A stretch of DNA of 64,000 bases. Origin: Nocardioides sp. Root1257. Lineage in GTDB: Bacteria > Actinomycetota > Actinomycetes > Propionibacteriales > Nocardioidaceae. Under the pieces are notes generated by a model. That model was not told the DNA's origin and did not search any database. It saw only the letters and a list, made by a program, of their open reading frames with translations. Both the position numbers and the translations under genes were made by a program. Below, piece by piece: positions 32,459 to 39,907 of the stretch (within the stretch, counting starts at the first letter, position 1; each line of letters begins with the position of its first letter). Where the stretch lies: positions 1 through 64,000 of the forward strand of contig NZ_LMDV01000009.1 in NCBI RefSeq assembly GCF_001425175.1. Reading direction: 5' to 3'.

Positions 32459-34756
32459 TCAGAACGTGTGGGTGCCCGGCCCCTTCTCGTACGTCGTGCC
32501 GTCGGGGAGGACCACGTCGGCGGTGCACCCCGGCGGGACGGTGACGCTGAGGGCGAAGGTGCGGCCCTGCTGCCAGGCGACGGCGGCGGTGCCGTGGGGG
32601 GTGAGGTGCTCGGTGGAGGCGCGGGTGATGCCACCGCCCGGACGCGGCGCCACCCGGAAGCGACGCCAGGTCGGCTCGGTGCGCTGCAGGCCGGCGACGT
32701 AGCGGTGCAGGAAGGAGATGACCGCGCCCTTCGAGTAGTGGTTGAGCGACTCGTGCGGCACGCCGTCGTCGTCGATGCCCTCCCAGCGCTCCCAGACGGT
32801 GGTGGCGCCGCGGTCGATCATCGCGAGCCAGGACGGCTGGGTGTCCTGGAGGAGCAGCTCGTACGCCAGGTCGAGGTGCCCGTGGTCGGCGAGCACCGGC
32901 AGCAGGTCGGGGGTCGCGAGGAAGCCGGTGCCGAGGTGGGTGTCCGCCTTGCGCACGAGCGCGACCAGGTCATCGGCGGCCAGCTGGCGCAGGTCGTCGG
33001 GGACCAGCCCGAAGCGGAGCGCGCGCACCAGGTTGGCCTGGGTGTGCGGCTGCACGTGCCCACCGGCGTCGATGAACTCGGTGCGCCACGCGTCGACGAC
33101 GTGCGCGCTCAGGGCGGCGTACCGCTCTGCCTCCGCCTCCTTGCCGATCAGTCGCGCGATCGCCGCCGCGTGCCGGGTCGACCAGGCGTAGAAGGCCGTC
33201 GCGACGTCGGACTTGTCGGCGGCGATGAAGGCCGGGAAGTCCTGCGGCTCGCCGCCGGGCTCCAGCCACTCACCCCAGTGGAAGCCGGTGTCCCACAGGA
33301 ACTGCTCATGAGGCAGGGGTACGGCGTGCGCGGCGACCCGGTCCGGGTGCCGGTCCTGCGAGGCCATCCGCTCGGCACGGTCCAGCCACGCGACCATCGT
33401 CGGCCAGAGCTCCTCGAGGACCGCGACGTCGCCGTACTCCTGGTAGAGCTCCCAGGGCACGAGCACGGACGCGTCGCCCCAGCCGGCCGAGCCGTTGGCG
33501 GTGCGCAGGAAGCCGGTCATCTCGGCGACCGGCATCGGCGCCATCCCGGTGATCGTGCCGTCCTCCCACTGCCCGGCCGCGACGTCGCGCAGCCACTTGG
33601 TGGAGAAGCCCTGCACGTCGTAGAGGTACGACGCGGTCGGCACGTAGAGCTGCCAGTCGCCGGTCCAGCCGGCGCGCTCGCGGGTGGGGCAGTCGGTGGG
33701 GATGTCGCAGGCGTTGCCGCGGAAGCTCCAGACCGCGGCCTCGTGCAGGCGGTCCAGCCGCTCGACGTCGCAGGAGAAGGAGCCGCGGAGCTCCAGGTCG
33801 GTGTGCACCACGATGCCGGTCACGTCGCCGGGTCGCAGCGGACCCGGGTGCCCCTCGACCCGGACGAAGCGGAACCCGTGGGTGGTGAAGCGCGGCTCGA
33901 AGGCGTCGCCCGGCACCCCCGCCGACACGACGCTGTCGACCTGGCCGGCGCTCAGCGGCTCCGGGAGGAAGGGCATCGCCGGCCGCAGGTGCTCGATCGT
34001 CACGTCGCCGTCGGGGCCGAGCGCCTCGCCGTGCGTCAGCGTGGTCTCGGTGCCCTCGGGGCCGAGGTCGCTCAGCCGGACGCGTCCGTTGATGTTCTGC
34101 CCGAGGTCGACGACGTGGACGCCGGGTCGCAGCATCGTCACCGAGATCGGCCGGACCTCCTCGACGGCGCGCACCGGCGGCGCGGGGGAGGTCACGAGCG
34201 CGTCGTACCCCCGGTCGCTGACCGTCACCGGCTGCCAGTCCGCCTCGGCGCCGACGAGACGCCGGTCCTCGCGCTGCCCCTCGATCAGGTCGGCGGCCAC
34301 GATGTGCGACCGCGACCAGCGCCAGGTGGCGTCGGTGCCGACGACGCTGGTCGTGCCGTCGTCGTGCTCGAGGTGCAGCTCGGCCAGGAACGCGGTCTCG
34401 GTGCCCCACTGGTCGGAGGCGCGCAGGATGCCGACCTGTCCGCGGTACCAGCCGTCGGCGAGCAGCGCGTCGATCACGTGCGGCCCCTCGGCGAGGAGGT
34501 GGCCGACGTCGTACGTCTGGACCTGGGTGCGGTGCGCGTACTCCGTGAAGCCGGGCGTCAGCTCGTCGGTGCCCACCCGGACACCGTCGAGCTCGAGCTC
34601 GTAGATGCCGTGCGCGGTCGCGCGCAGCTGCGCCGCAACGACGGGACGGTCGAGGACCAGCTCGCCGCGGAGCCGGTACGCCGGTCGTCGGCCTGCGGGG
34701 CCTGGGTCATCCGTCGGGGAGATCCAGGCGGCCGTCCAGTCAGTGGTGGCAGTCAC
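32459..34756 (-). CDS. glycoside hydrolase family 78 alpha-L-rhamnosidase
   Basis: A 765-residue enzyme with the GH78 plan: N-terminal beta-sandwich domains (residues about 5-330), an (alpha/alpha)6 barrel, and a C-terminal sandwich. The barrel block DIPTDCPTRERAGWTGDWQ contains the acidic residues of the family, and TTVWERWEGI and SLNHYSKGAVISFLHRY are further signatures. There is no signal peptide, so it would remove rhamnose from imported oligosaccharides or glycosides. The GTG start follows GTTGACTC by six bases. It is divergent from a cupin gene with the same motif and spacing. It fits a pectin (rhamnogalacturonan) role beside the uronate genes. Confidence 0.88.
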   Translation of the reverse strand: MTATTDWTAAWISPTDDPGPAGRRPAYRLRGELVLDRPVVAAQLRATAHGIYELELDGVRVGTDELTPGFTEYAHRTQVQTYDVGHLLAEGPHVIDALLADGWYRGQVGILRASDQWGTETAFLAELHLEHDDGTTSVVGTDATWRWSRSHIVAADLIEGQREDRRLVGAEADWQPVTVSDRGYDALVTSPAPPVRAVEEVRPISVTMLRPGVHVVDLGQNINGRVRLSDLGPEGTETTLTHGEALGPDGDVTIEHLRPAMPFLPEPLSAGQVDSVVSAGVPGDAFEPRFTTHGFRFVRVEGHPGPLRPGDVTGIVVHTDLELRGSFSCDVERLDRLHEAAVWSFRGNACDIPTDCPTRERAGWTGDWQLYVPTASYLYDVQGFSTKWLRDVAAGQWEDGTITGMAPMPVAEMTGFLRTANGSAGWGDASVLVPWELYQEYGDVAVLEELWPTMVAWLDRAERMASQDRHPDRVAAHAVPLPHEQFLWDTGFHWGEWLEPGGEPQDFPAFIAADKSDVATAFYAWSTRHAAAIARLIGKEAEAERYAALSAHVVDAWRTEFIDAGGHVQPHTQANLVRALRFGLVPDDLRQLAADDLVALVRKADTHLGTGFLATPDLLPVLADHGHLDLAYELLLQDTQPSWLAMIDRGATTVWERWEGIDDDGVPHESLNHYSKGAVISFLHRYVAGLQRTEPTWRRFRVAPRPGGGITRASTEHLTPHGTAAVAWQQGRTFALSVTVPPGCTADVVLPDGTTYEKGPGTHTF

Positions 34757-34762
34757 GTCGCT

Positions 34763-34770
34763 GAGTCAAC
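34763..34770 (-). promoter_or_regulatory. GTTGACTC element six bases before the GH78 start
   Basis: On the minus strand GTTGACTC-AGCGAC-GTG. It mirrors GTTGACTC-GTCGAC-ATG at the divergent cupin gene. Confidence 0.4.
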
Positions 34771-34863
34771 GTGAACCCGGTGGGGTCCGGAAGGTGGCTG
34801 GTGTCGATGCCAGCCATCCGGCCGCGCGATCACCGCGGTCATTGCCGCGCGGTCGCCGCTGTC

Positions 34864-34871
34864 GTTGACTC
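34864..34871 (+). promoter_or_regulatory. GTTGACTC element six bases before the cupin start
   Basis: GTTGACTC-GTCGAC-ATG. The same eight bases and spacing stand before the divergent GH78 gene. This could be a -10 region for leaderless transcripts or an operator. Confidence 0.4.
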
Positions 34872-34877
34872 GTCGAC

Positions 34878-35423
34878 ATGCCCGACACCTCTCGCACCCC
34901 GCGCCGCGTGGTCACCGGCCACACGCCCGACGGCGTCTCGGTCGTGCTCAGCGACGGCCCCGTACCGGTGAGCCGGCAGCTCCCCGAGGACGGGGTCGCC
35001 TTCCACGAGGTGTGGAACACCGAGGGCGCACCGACCCGGATCGTCGCGGTCGAGCCGTCGGAGCCGACCGAGCGCACCCTCGCCGTACCCCCGCCGCCGC
35101 GCGGCACCAAGATCCGGATCAACGAGTTCGCGCCGGGCTTCCTCGACGAGCGTGGCCTGCAGTCGCCGGTGCACCGTACGGCGTCCGTCGACTACGGCAT
35201 CGTGCTCTCGGGCGAGATCACCCTGGTGCTCGACGACTCCGAGGTGACGCTGGGCTCCGGCGACATCGTGGTGCAGCGCGGCACCGACCACGCCTGGGCC
35301 AACCGCGGCACCGAGACCGCGCGCGTGGTGTTCGTGCTGGTGGACGGCGAGTTCGACGAGTCGCTCGCCGCCACCCTGCCCGGTGGCCTCGACGGCCTGA
35401 TGCACGGCGGCCCGCGCGACTGA
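34878..35423 (+). CDS. cupin-domain protein
   Basis: A 181-residue protein. The C-terminal half is a single cupin barrel (VDYGIVLSGEITLVLDDSEV, then GSGDIVVQRGTDHAWANRG). Motif 1 lacks the usual two histidines, but His in DHAW remains, so metal binding is uncertain. The N-terminal half (PRRVVTGHTPDGVSVVLSDG) is found in small cupin proteins that are often next to catabolic genes. It may bind a sugar or act as a regulator. It is divergent from the GH78 rhamnosidase and shares its start-proximal motif. Function not established. Confidence 0.75.
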   Translation: MPDTSRTPRRVVTGHTPDGVSVVLSDGPVPVSRQLPEDGVAFHEVWNTEGAPTRIVAVEPSEPTERTLAVPPPPRGTKIRINEFAPGFLDERGLQSPVHRTASVDYGIVLSGEITLVLDDSEVTLGSGDIVVQRGTDHAWANRGTETARVVFVLVDGEFDESLAATLPGGLDGLMHGGPRD

Positions 35424-35444
35424 GCCCGTCCTCCGGGTGGTGTC

Positions 35445-35490
35445 GGTGGTCGAGGTGCGAAGGCCGCCAGGCCTGAGCCTCGAAACCACC
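35445..35490. repeat. dispersed palindromic element, copy 3
   Basis: GGTGGTCGAGG...GCCTCGAAACCACC: the ends are complementary over most of 13 bases. It is in opposite orientation to copies 1 and 2 and lies between the two cupin genes. Confidence 0.65.
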
Positions 35491-35522
35491 TTCACCGACC
35501 ACGGCACATCGTGACGCCGGAC

Positions 35523-35541
35523 GTCACGCCTTCCGGGTGAC
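35523..35541. promoter_or_regulatory. operator-like GTCAC-N9-GTGAC repeat
   Basis: GTCAC, nine bases, GTGAC, ending 26 bases before the cupin ATG. It has the same arms and spacing as the site before the ABC importer at 8053-8075. Confidence 0.4.
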
Positions 35542-35567
35542 AGGAACACCTACCCCGAGGAGGAGCA

Positions 35568-35951
35568 ATGCCCAGCGCATCGCGGACCACCACCCCCGTC
35601 GGCATCGACCTCGACGTCGTCGAGGGTCGCTACGCCGAGCTCGACGAGCACACCGTCTCGTTCGAGACCTTCAAGCAGGACCTCGACGTCGCGCCGTACT
35701 TCCAGGGCCTGCCCGGCGACGCCTGCACGTGCGAGCACCACGGCTACGTCACCGCCGGTCAGATCACCTTCCGCTGGCCGGACCACGAGGAGACCTACGT
35801 CGAGGGCGACGCGTACGTCGCGCCACCCGGCCACCGCCCGCTGATCGCCGCCGGCACCTCGATCGTGGAGTTCAGCCGCACGGCCGAGCTCGGCCCGGTC
35901 ATGGAGGTCATCGGCCGCAACATCGAGAGCATGGCCGGGGCCTCGTCATGA
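35568..35951 (+). CDS. cupin-like protein
   Basis: A 127-residue protein with a cupin-type barrel: CTCEHHGYVTAGQITFRW, then EETYVEGDAYVAPPGHRP. The Cys-x-Cys-Glu-His-His cluster and the later His in PPGH could bind a metal. The start ATG has GAGGAGGAG right before it. Its stop overlaps the next gene (ATGA), so the two proteins are made together. It may be an enzyme or sensor for a small molecule; the exact family was not recognised. Confidence 0.68.
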   Translation: MPSASRTTTPVGIDLDVVEGRYAELDEHTVSFETFKQDLDVAPYFQGLPGDACTCEHHGYVTAGQITFRWPDHEETYVEGDAYVAPPGHRPLIAAGTSIVEFSRTAELGPVMEVIGRNIESMAGASS

Positions 35952-36385
35952 CCGCCCTGGACGCCCGCACCGCCGCAGCGGACCTGGGTGAGGTCGCCAC
36001 CACCCTGGCCGCGCGGTTCGTCACCTGGCTGGAGACCGGTGAGCGGCCACCGGACCTCTTCGCCGACGACGTCTTCGCCGACCTCACGGTGCCGCACTGG
36101 CGGGTCCAGGCGGAGGGCGTCGACGCGGTCTTCCACCTCCGCGAGGACGAGCACCCCTTCCCCGGCACGGTCCGCGTGGAGGCGCTGGACCGGACGTCGC
36201 GCGGCTTCCTCCTCCAGTTCGAGGAGCGCTGGCGCGACGGCGGCCAGGACTGGTACTGCCGCGAGCTCATCCACGCCGTCGTCACCGACGGCCGGATCAG
36301 CGAGCTGGCGATCTCCTGCACCGGCGACTGGGACGAGGAGCGTCAGCGGCTGCACGCCGACCAGGTGCGGCTGCTCCGGCCCTGA
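35948..36385 (+). CDS. NTF2/SnoaL-like protein
   Basis: A 145-residue soluble protein. The predicted order of an N-terminal helix (TTLAARFVTWLETG), the FADDVFADLTVPHWRVQ strand, and a final sheet (ELIHAVVTDGRISELAISCTGDWD) is that of the NTF2-like fold. It is coupled to the cupin-like gene by ATGA overlap. Both may act on the same small molecule. There are no other clues to substrate. Confidence 0.65.
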   Translation: MTALDARTAAADLGEVATTLAARFVTWLETGERPPDLFADDVFADLTVPHWRVQAEGVDAVFHLREDEHPFPGTVRVEALDRTSRGFLLQFEERWRDGGQDWYCRELIHAVVTDGRISELAISCTGDWDEERQRLHADQVRLLRP

Positions 36386-36388
36386 CCG

Positions 36389-36400
36389 TAGCCTGCGATC
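36389..36400 (+). promoter_or_regulatory. -10 box TAGCCT for leaderless transcription
   Basis: TAGCCT (36389-36394) ends six bases before the GTG start at 36401. Confidence 0.5.
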
Positions 36401-38170
36401 GTGAGCACGCCCGCCACCTCCGCCGCAGACCTGCTGGTCCGCGCGGAGGTGGCCTGGGGCGAGGGCGACGGCGAGTCGGCGATGGCCTGGTTCGGCCGCG
36501 CAGCCGAGCTGGCCGAGGCCGCCGGTGAGCACGACCGCTGGGTCGCGGCGGTGCTCGGCCTGGCCCGGGGCCAGGCCTACAACCTGACCCCGGGCCTGCT
36601 CGCCGTACGCCTGCACGCGGCCTACGAGGCCAGCTCGGACCCGGGCCAGCGGATCCGGCTCGCGGCGGCGCTCGCGCGGTGCTGGGCCTACGCCAACGCG
36701 CCGGACCGTGCGCGTCCCTTCGCGAGCACCGCACTCGGTCTCGCCGAGGAGCAGGGCGACCCTGCGCTGCTGGCCGATGCGCTGGACGCGACGCTGGCGA
36801 CCCACTGGGGCCCCGACGAGCTGGCCGGGCGGCGGGCATGGGCGCTGCGGCTCGACGACAGTGCCGCCCACCTGGCCGACCCGGATGCGCGCCTCCAGGC
36901 CCACCTCTGGTCGCTGACCGTCGCCTGGGAGGTGCTCGACCTGCCACGGATGCACCGCGCGATGCGGGCGGTCGAGCAGCTGGCCGAGGAGTCGCCCCGT
37001 GCCGAGTTCTTCGCCGCCAGTCGACGGCTGCCGCTCGAGCTGCTGCGCGGTCGCCACGACCTGACGGCCGGCCTGGTGGCCCGGGCCGAGGCGGCCGCCC
37101 AGGACGCGGTCATCCCGGACGCGTGGGCGGTGCTGCACGAGATGCGGGGCTACGCCGCGTTCTTCGCCGGTGACGTCGACGGCTGCGCCGCCGAGGCGGT
37201 GTCCTTCGAGGAGTTCGGGGTCGAGTACGGCGTGGTCACCGTGCGCGCGGAGGCGGTGATGATCTGGATGGGGGCCGAGCGGCCCGACAAGGTCACCGAG
37301 ATGCTGCGCGTCTTCACCGCCGACCTGCTCGACGAGCTGCCCCGGGACAGCGACTGGCTGCTCGTCCTCCAGTGCGTCCTCGAGGGCGCAGTCCACGTCG
37401 GCGACGCCGAGCTGGCCGAGCGGGTGGTGACGCTGCTGGCGCCGTACGCCGGTCGGTCGGTGGTGAACGCCGGAGCCGTGCAGTGGCACGGCGTCACGGA
37501 CGACACCCTCGGGCGAGCCTTCGCCCTCCTCGGCGACCAGGAGTCGGCCGAGCGGCACCGTGCCGCTGCGATCGCGACGTACGAGCGGATCGGCGCGGCG
37601 TGGTGGCGGGACCGGTTGCTCGCGCACGCACCGGCCGCGCCGATCACCGACGTCCCCGTCGTGCACCTGCACCCGCAGCCGGGTGGGCTGTGGCTGGTCG
37701 GTCGCGAGGGGGCGACGTTCGTGCTCCCGCACATGAAGGGGCTCGACCACCTGCACGCGCTGGTCCGGCAGCCCGACACCGAGATCCGATCGGCGACCCT
37801 GGTCGGCGAGGTCGTCGACCAGGGCGGGATCGAGGTCCTCGACGAGGAGTCCGTGCGCTTCCTGCGACGCCGGGTCGCCGACATCGAGCGCGAGCTCGAG
37901 GTGCACGACCTCCCCGACCTGCGCGCCGAGCGGGACGCCGTCGTCGACCACCTCCACCGCGCCACCGGGATGGCCGGGCGCCGCCGGACGACGGGCTCGC
38001 ACGACGAGCGGGCGCGGGTCGCCGTGCGCAAGGCGATCGTCGCGGCGCTGGCCAAGGTCGCCGAGACCGACCCGTGGCTGGGACGGCACCTGCACGACCG
38101 GGTGCACACGGGCATCGCGTGCCGCTACGAGACGGACCCGGACCGGCCCGTCCGCTGGGTGCTGGGCTGA
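36401..38170 (+). CDS. TPR-like helical protein with unrecognised C-terminal domain
   Basis: A 589-residue protein. Residues about 1-400 are helical repeats of tetratricopeptide type (AMAWFGRAAELAEAAGEHDR and many similar Ala/Leu-rich helices). Residues about 415-589 form a second domain (GGLWLVGREGATFVLPHMKG, then VRFLRRRVADIERELEVHDL, ending RYETDPDRPVRWVLG). A similar C-terminal part occurs after ATPase-TPR regulators in actinobacteria, but here the ATPase and any DNA-binding domain are missing. It could be a scaffold or signalling protein. The GTG start has a TAGCCT box six bases upstream. Confidence 0.6.
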   Translation: MSTPATSAADLLVRAEVAWGEGDGESAMAWFGRAAELAEAAGEHDRWVAAVLGLARGQAYNLTPGLLAVRLHAAYEASSDPGQRIRLAAALARCWAYANAPDRARPFASTALGLAEEQGDPALLADALDATLATHWGPDELAGRRAWALRLDDSAAHLADPDARLQAHLWSLTVAWEVLDLPRMHRAMRAVEQLAEESPRAEFFAASRRLPLELLRGRHDLTAGLVARAEAAAQDAVIPDAWAVLHEMRGYAAFFAGDVDGCAAEAVSFEEFGVEYGVVTVRAEAVMIWMGAERPDKVTEMLRVFTADLLDELPRDSDWLLVLQCVLEGAVHVGDAELAERVVTLLAPYAGRSVVNAGAVQWHGVTDDTLGRAFALLGDQESAERHRAAAIATYERIGAAWWRDRLLAHAPAAPITDVPVVHLHPQPGGLWLVGREGATFVLPHMKGLDHLHALVRQPDTEIRSATLVGEVVDQGGIEVLDEESVRFLRRRVADIERELEVHDLPDLRAERDAVVDHLHRATGMAGRRRTTGSHDERARVAVRKAIVAALAKVAETDPWLGRHLHDRVHTGIACRYETDPDRPVRWVLG

Positions 38171-38174
38171 GGGC

Positions 38175-38633
38175 TCACCGGTGGTCGGCGAAGAACCCCT
38201 CGAGCAGCGCGGCCGACTCGTCGGCGAGCACTCCCGACACGACCTCGGGCCGGTGGTTGAGCCGCCGGTCGCGCACGACGTCCCAGAGGCTGCCGACCGC
38301 GCCGGCCTTGGGGTCCCAGGCACCGAAGACCACCCGCTCCACGCGCGACAGCACGGCGGCGCCGGCGCACATCGTGCACGGCTCGAGGGTGACGACGAGG
38401 GTGTGCCCGTCGAGGCGCCACTCGCCGCGGGCCGCGGCGGCCTCGCGGAGGGCGACGACCTCGGCGTGCCCGGTCGGGTCGTGGTCGGCCTCGCGGACGT
38501 TGCGGCCCCGGCCCACCGTCATACCGTCCGGGTCGAGCACCACGGCGCCGATCGGGACGTCGCCGGTCGCCAGCGCCGCGCGCGCCTCGTCGAGGGCGGC
38601 GGACATCGCGCCCTCCCACCGGTGGACGTTCAC
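38175..38633 (-). CDS. tadA: tRNA adenosine(34) deaminase TadA
   Basis: A 152-residue cytidine-deaminase-fold protein that makes inosine at the wobble position of tRNA-Arg(ACG). The zinc site is His56-Ala-Glu58 (GHAEVVALR) with Cys86 and Cys89 (EPCTMCAGA). The GTG at 38633 is preferred because it overlaps the upstream stop (GTGA) and gives the usual N-terminal helix; the ATG at 38606 with GGGAGG before it is the alternative. The upstream gene encodes the TadA-associated protein, the usual actinobacterial pairing. Confidence 0.9.
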   Translation of the reverse strand: MNVHRWEGAMSAALDEARAALATGDVPIGAVVLDPDGMTVGRGRNVREADHDPTGHAEVVALREAAAARGEWRLDGHTLVVTLEPCTMCAGAAVLSRVERVVFGAWDPKAGAVGSLWDVVRDRRLNHRPEVVSGVLADESAALLEGFFADHR

Positions 38634-39115
38634 GCCGAGGTGAGGCCGATCGCGTCGTCGAAGAGCTCCCCGAAGCCGAGCTTGCGGGCCACGTCGCTGA
38701 GCATCTCGTCGGGGTAGAGGTCGACGTCGTCGAGCAGCACCCCCATGTCCATGGCGTGCATGCCGAGGTCGCCGAGCAGGTCGAGGTCGCCGGCGGGGCT
38801 CTGCTCGTCCTCGTCCTCCGGCGGCGGCAGTCCGAGGAACGACACCGCGGAGCTGGCGAGCTCCCACTCGTCGGCGGCGGTGATGTCGGAGAGCAGCACG
38901 CGGGTGCTCGAGCCGGCCACCCGCACGATCACGAAGAAGTCCTCGTCCATGGCGACCAGGCCGACGGCCCCACCGTCGCCGGGGAAGCGGCGCAGCGCGT
39001 GGGAGAGCCGGTCGACGTCCTCGATCACGTCGTGCGCGAGCTCGGCCACGGTCCACACGCCCTCCTCGCGGAAGGCGGCCAGGGCGAAGTCGACGCCCTC
39101 GATCTCGTCGGTCAT
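38630..39115 (-). CDS. tRNA adenosine deaminase-associated protein
   Basis: A 161-residue acidic protein, known in actinobacteria as the gene paired with tadA. It begins [20 protein letters not shown] and has a Glu/Asp-rich loop ([20 protein letters not shown]). The start ATG has GGAGGAG right upstream. Its stop overlaps the tadA GTG. It may modulate TadA or serve a separate role; no enzyme motif is visible. It diverges from upp with 112 bases between starts. Confidence 0.82.
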   Translation of the reverse strand: MTDEIEGVDFALAAFREEGVWTVAELAHDVIEDVDRLSHALRRFPGDGGAVGLVAMDEDFFVIVRVAGSSTRVLLSDITAADEWELASSAVSFLGLPPPEDEDEQSPAGDLDLLGDLGMHAMDMGVLLDDVDLYPDEMLSDVARKLGFGELFDDAIGLTSA

Positions 39116-39215
39116 CGCACTCCTCCGCTCCGTGTGCCGGCCGTGCTCCCCGTTCGGGTCTTCCAGAGTGTCAGACCGCAGGAGTGCGGCCAACCCCCTT
39201 TCGGCGTCGGCCCAC

Positions 39216-39227
39216 TACTGTTCAGCC
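39216..39227 (+). promoter_or_regulatory. -10 box TACTGT for leaderless transcription
   Basis: TACTGT (39216-39221) ends six bases before the upp ATG at 39228. No ribosome-binding site lies between. Confidence 0.55.
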
Positions 39228-39869
39228 ATGCGCACCCACGTCGTCGACCACCCGCTCGTTGCCCACAAGCTCACCGTGCTGCGCAACGAGAAGACCGACT
39301 CCCCGACGTTCCGCAGCCTGGCCGACGAGCTGGTGACGCTGCTGGCCTACGAGGCCACGCGCGACGTCCGCGTCGAGCCGGTCGACATCGTCACCCCGGT
39401 CTCGCCGACCACCGGCACCAAGCTCGCGCACCCGCGGCCCCTCGTGGTGCCGATCCTGCGCGCGGGGCTCGGCATGCTCGACGGCATGATGCGGCTGCTG
39501 CCGACGGCCGAGGTCGGCTTCCTCGGGATGATCCGCAACGAGGAGACGCTCGAAGCCTCGACGTACGCCGAGCGCCTGCCCGAGGACCTGTCGGGCCGCC
39601 AGTGCTACGTCGTCGACCCGATGCTCGCCACCGGCGGGACCCTGGCCGCGGCGATCAAGTTCCTCACCGACCGCGGTGCCGACCACATCACCGCCGTCTG
39701 CCTGCTCGCCGCGCCCGAGGGCTGCGCGCGGCTGGAGAAGGAGCTCGAGGGCCTCGACGTCCCGGTCACCGTCGTCACCGCGGCGATGGACGAGCGGCTC
39801 AACGAGAAGGGCTACATCGTCCCCGGCCTCGGCGACGCGGGCGACAGGCTGTACGGCGTCGTCGGCTGA
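39228..39869 (+). CDS. upp: uracil phosphoribosyltransferase
   Basis: A 213-residue enzyme that joins uracil and PRPP to make UMP (pyrimidine salvage). Family blocks are clear: [20 protein letters not shown] at the start, [17 protein letters not shown], the PRPP-binding [15 protein letters not shown], and the uracil-binding end [20 protein letters not shown]. The length is normal. It is cytosolic. The start is supported by the TACTGT box six bases before the ATG. Confidence 0.95.
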   Translation: MRTHVVDHPLVAHKLTVLRNEKTDSPTFRSLADELVTLLAYEATRDVRVEPVDIVTPVSPTTGTKLAHPRPLVVPILRAGLGMLDGMMRLLPTAEVGFLGMIRNEETLEASTYAERLPEDLSGRQCYVVDPMLATGGTLAAAIKFLTDRGADHITAVCLLAAPEGCARLEKELEGLDVPVTVVTAAMDERLNEKGYIVPGLGDAGDRLYGVVG

Positions 39870-39907
39870 CGCGCTGACCTGTCGGCGCCGGGTGCGAAAG
39901 TGACGTC

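Noticed and set aside
34864..34871. GTTGACTC as a -35 element
   Set aside because: It is only six bases before the start codon, too close for a -35 box of a promoter serving that gene; kept only as a motif of unknown role.
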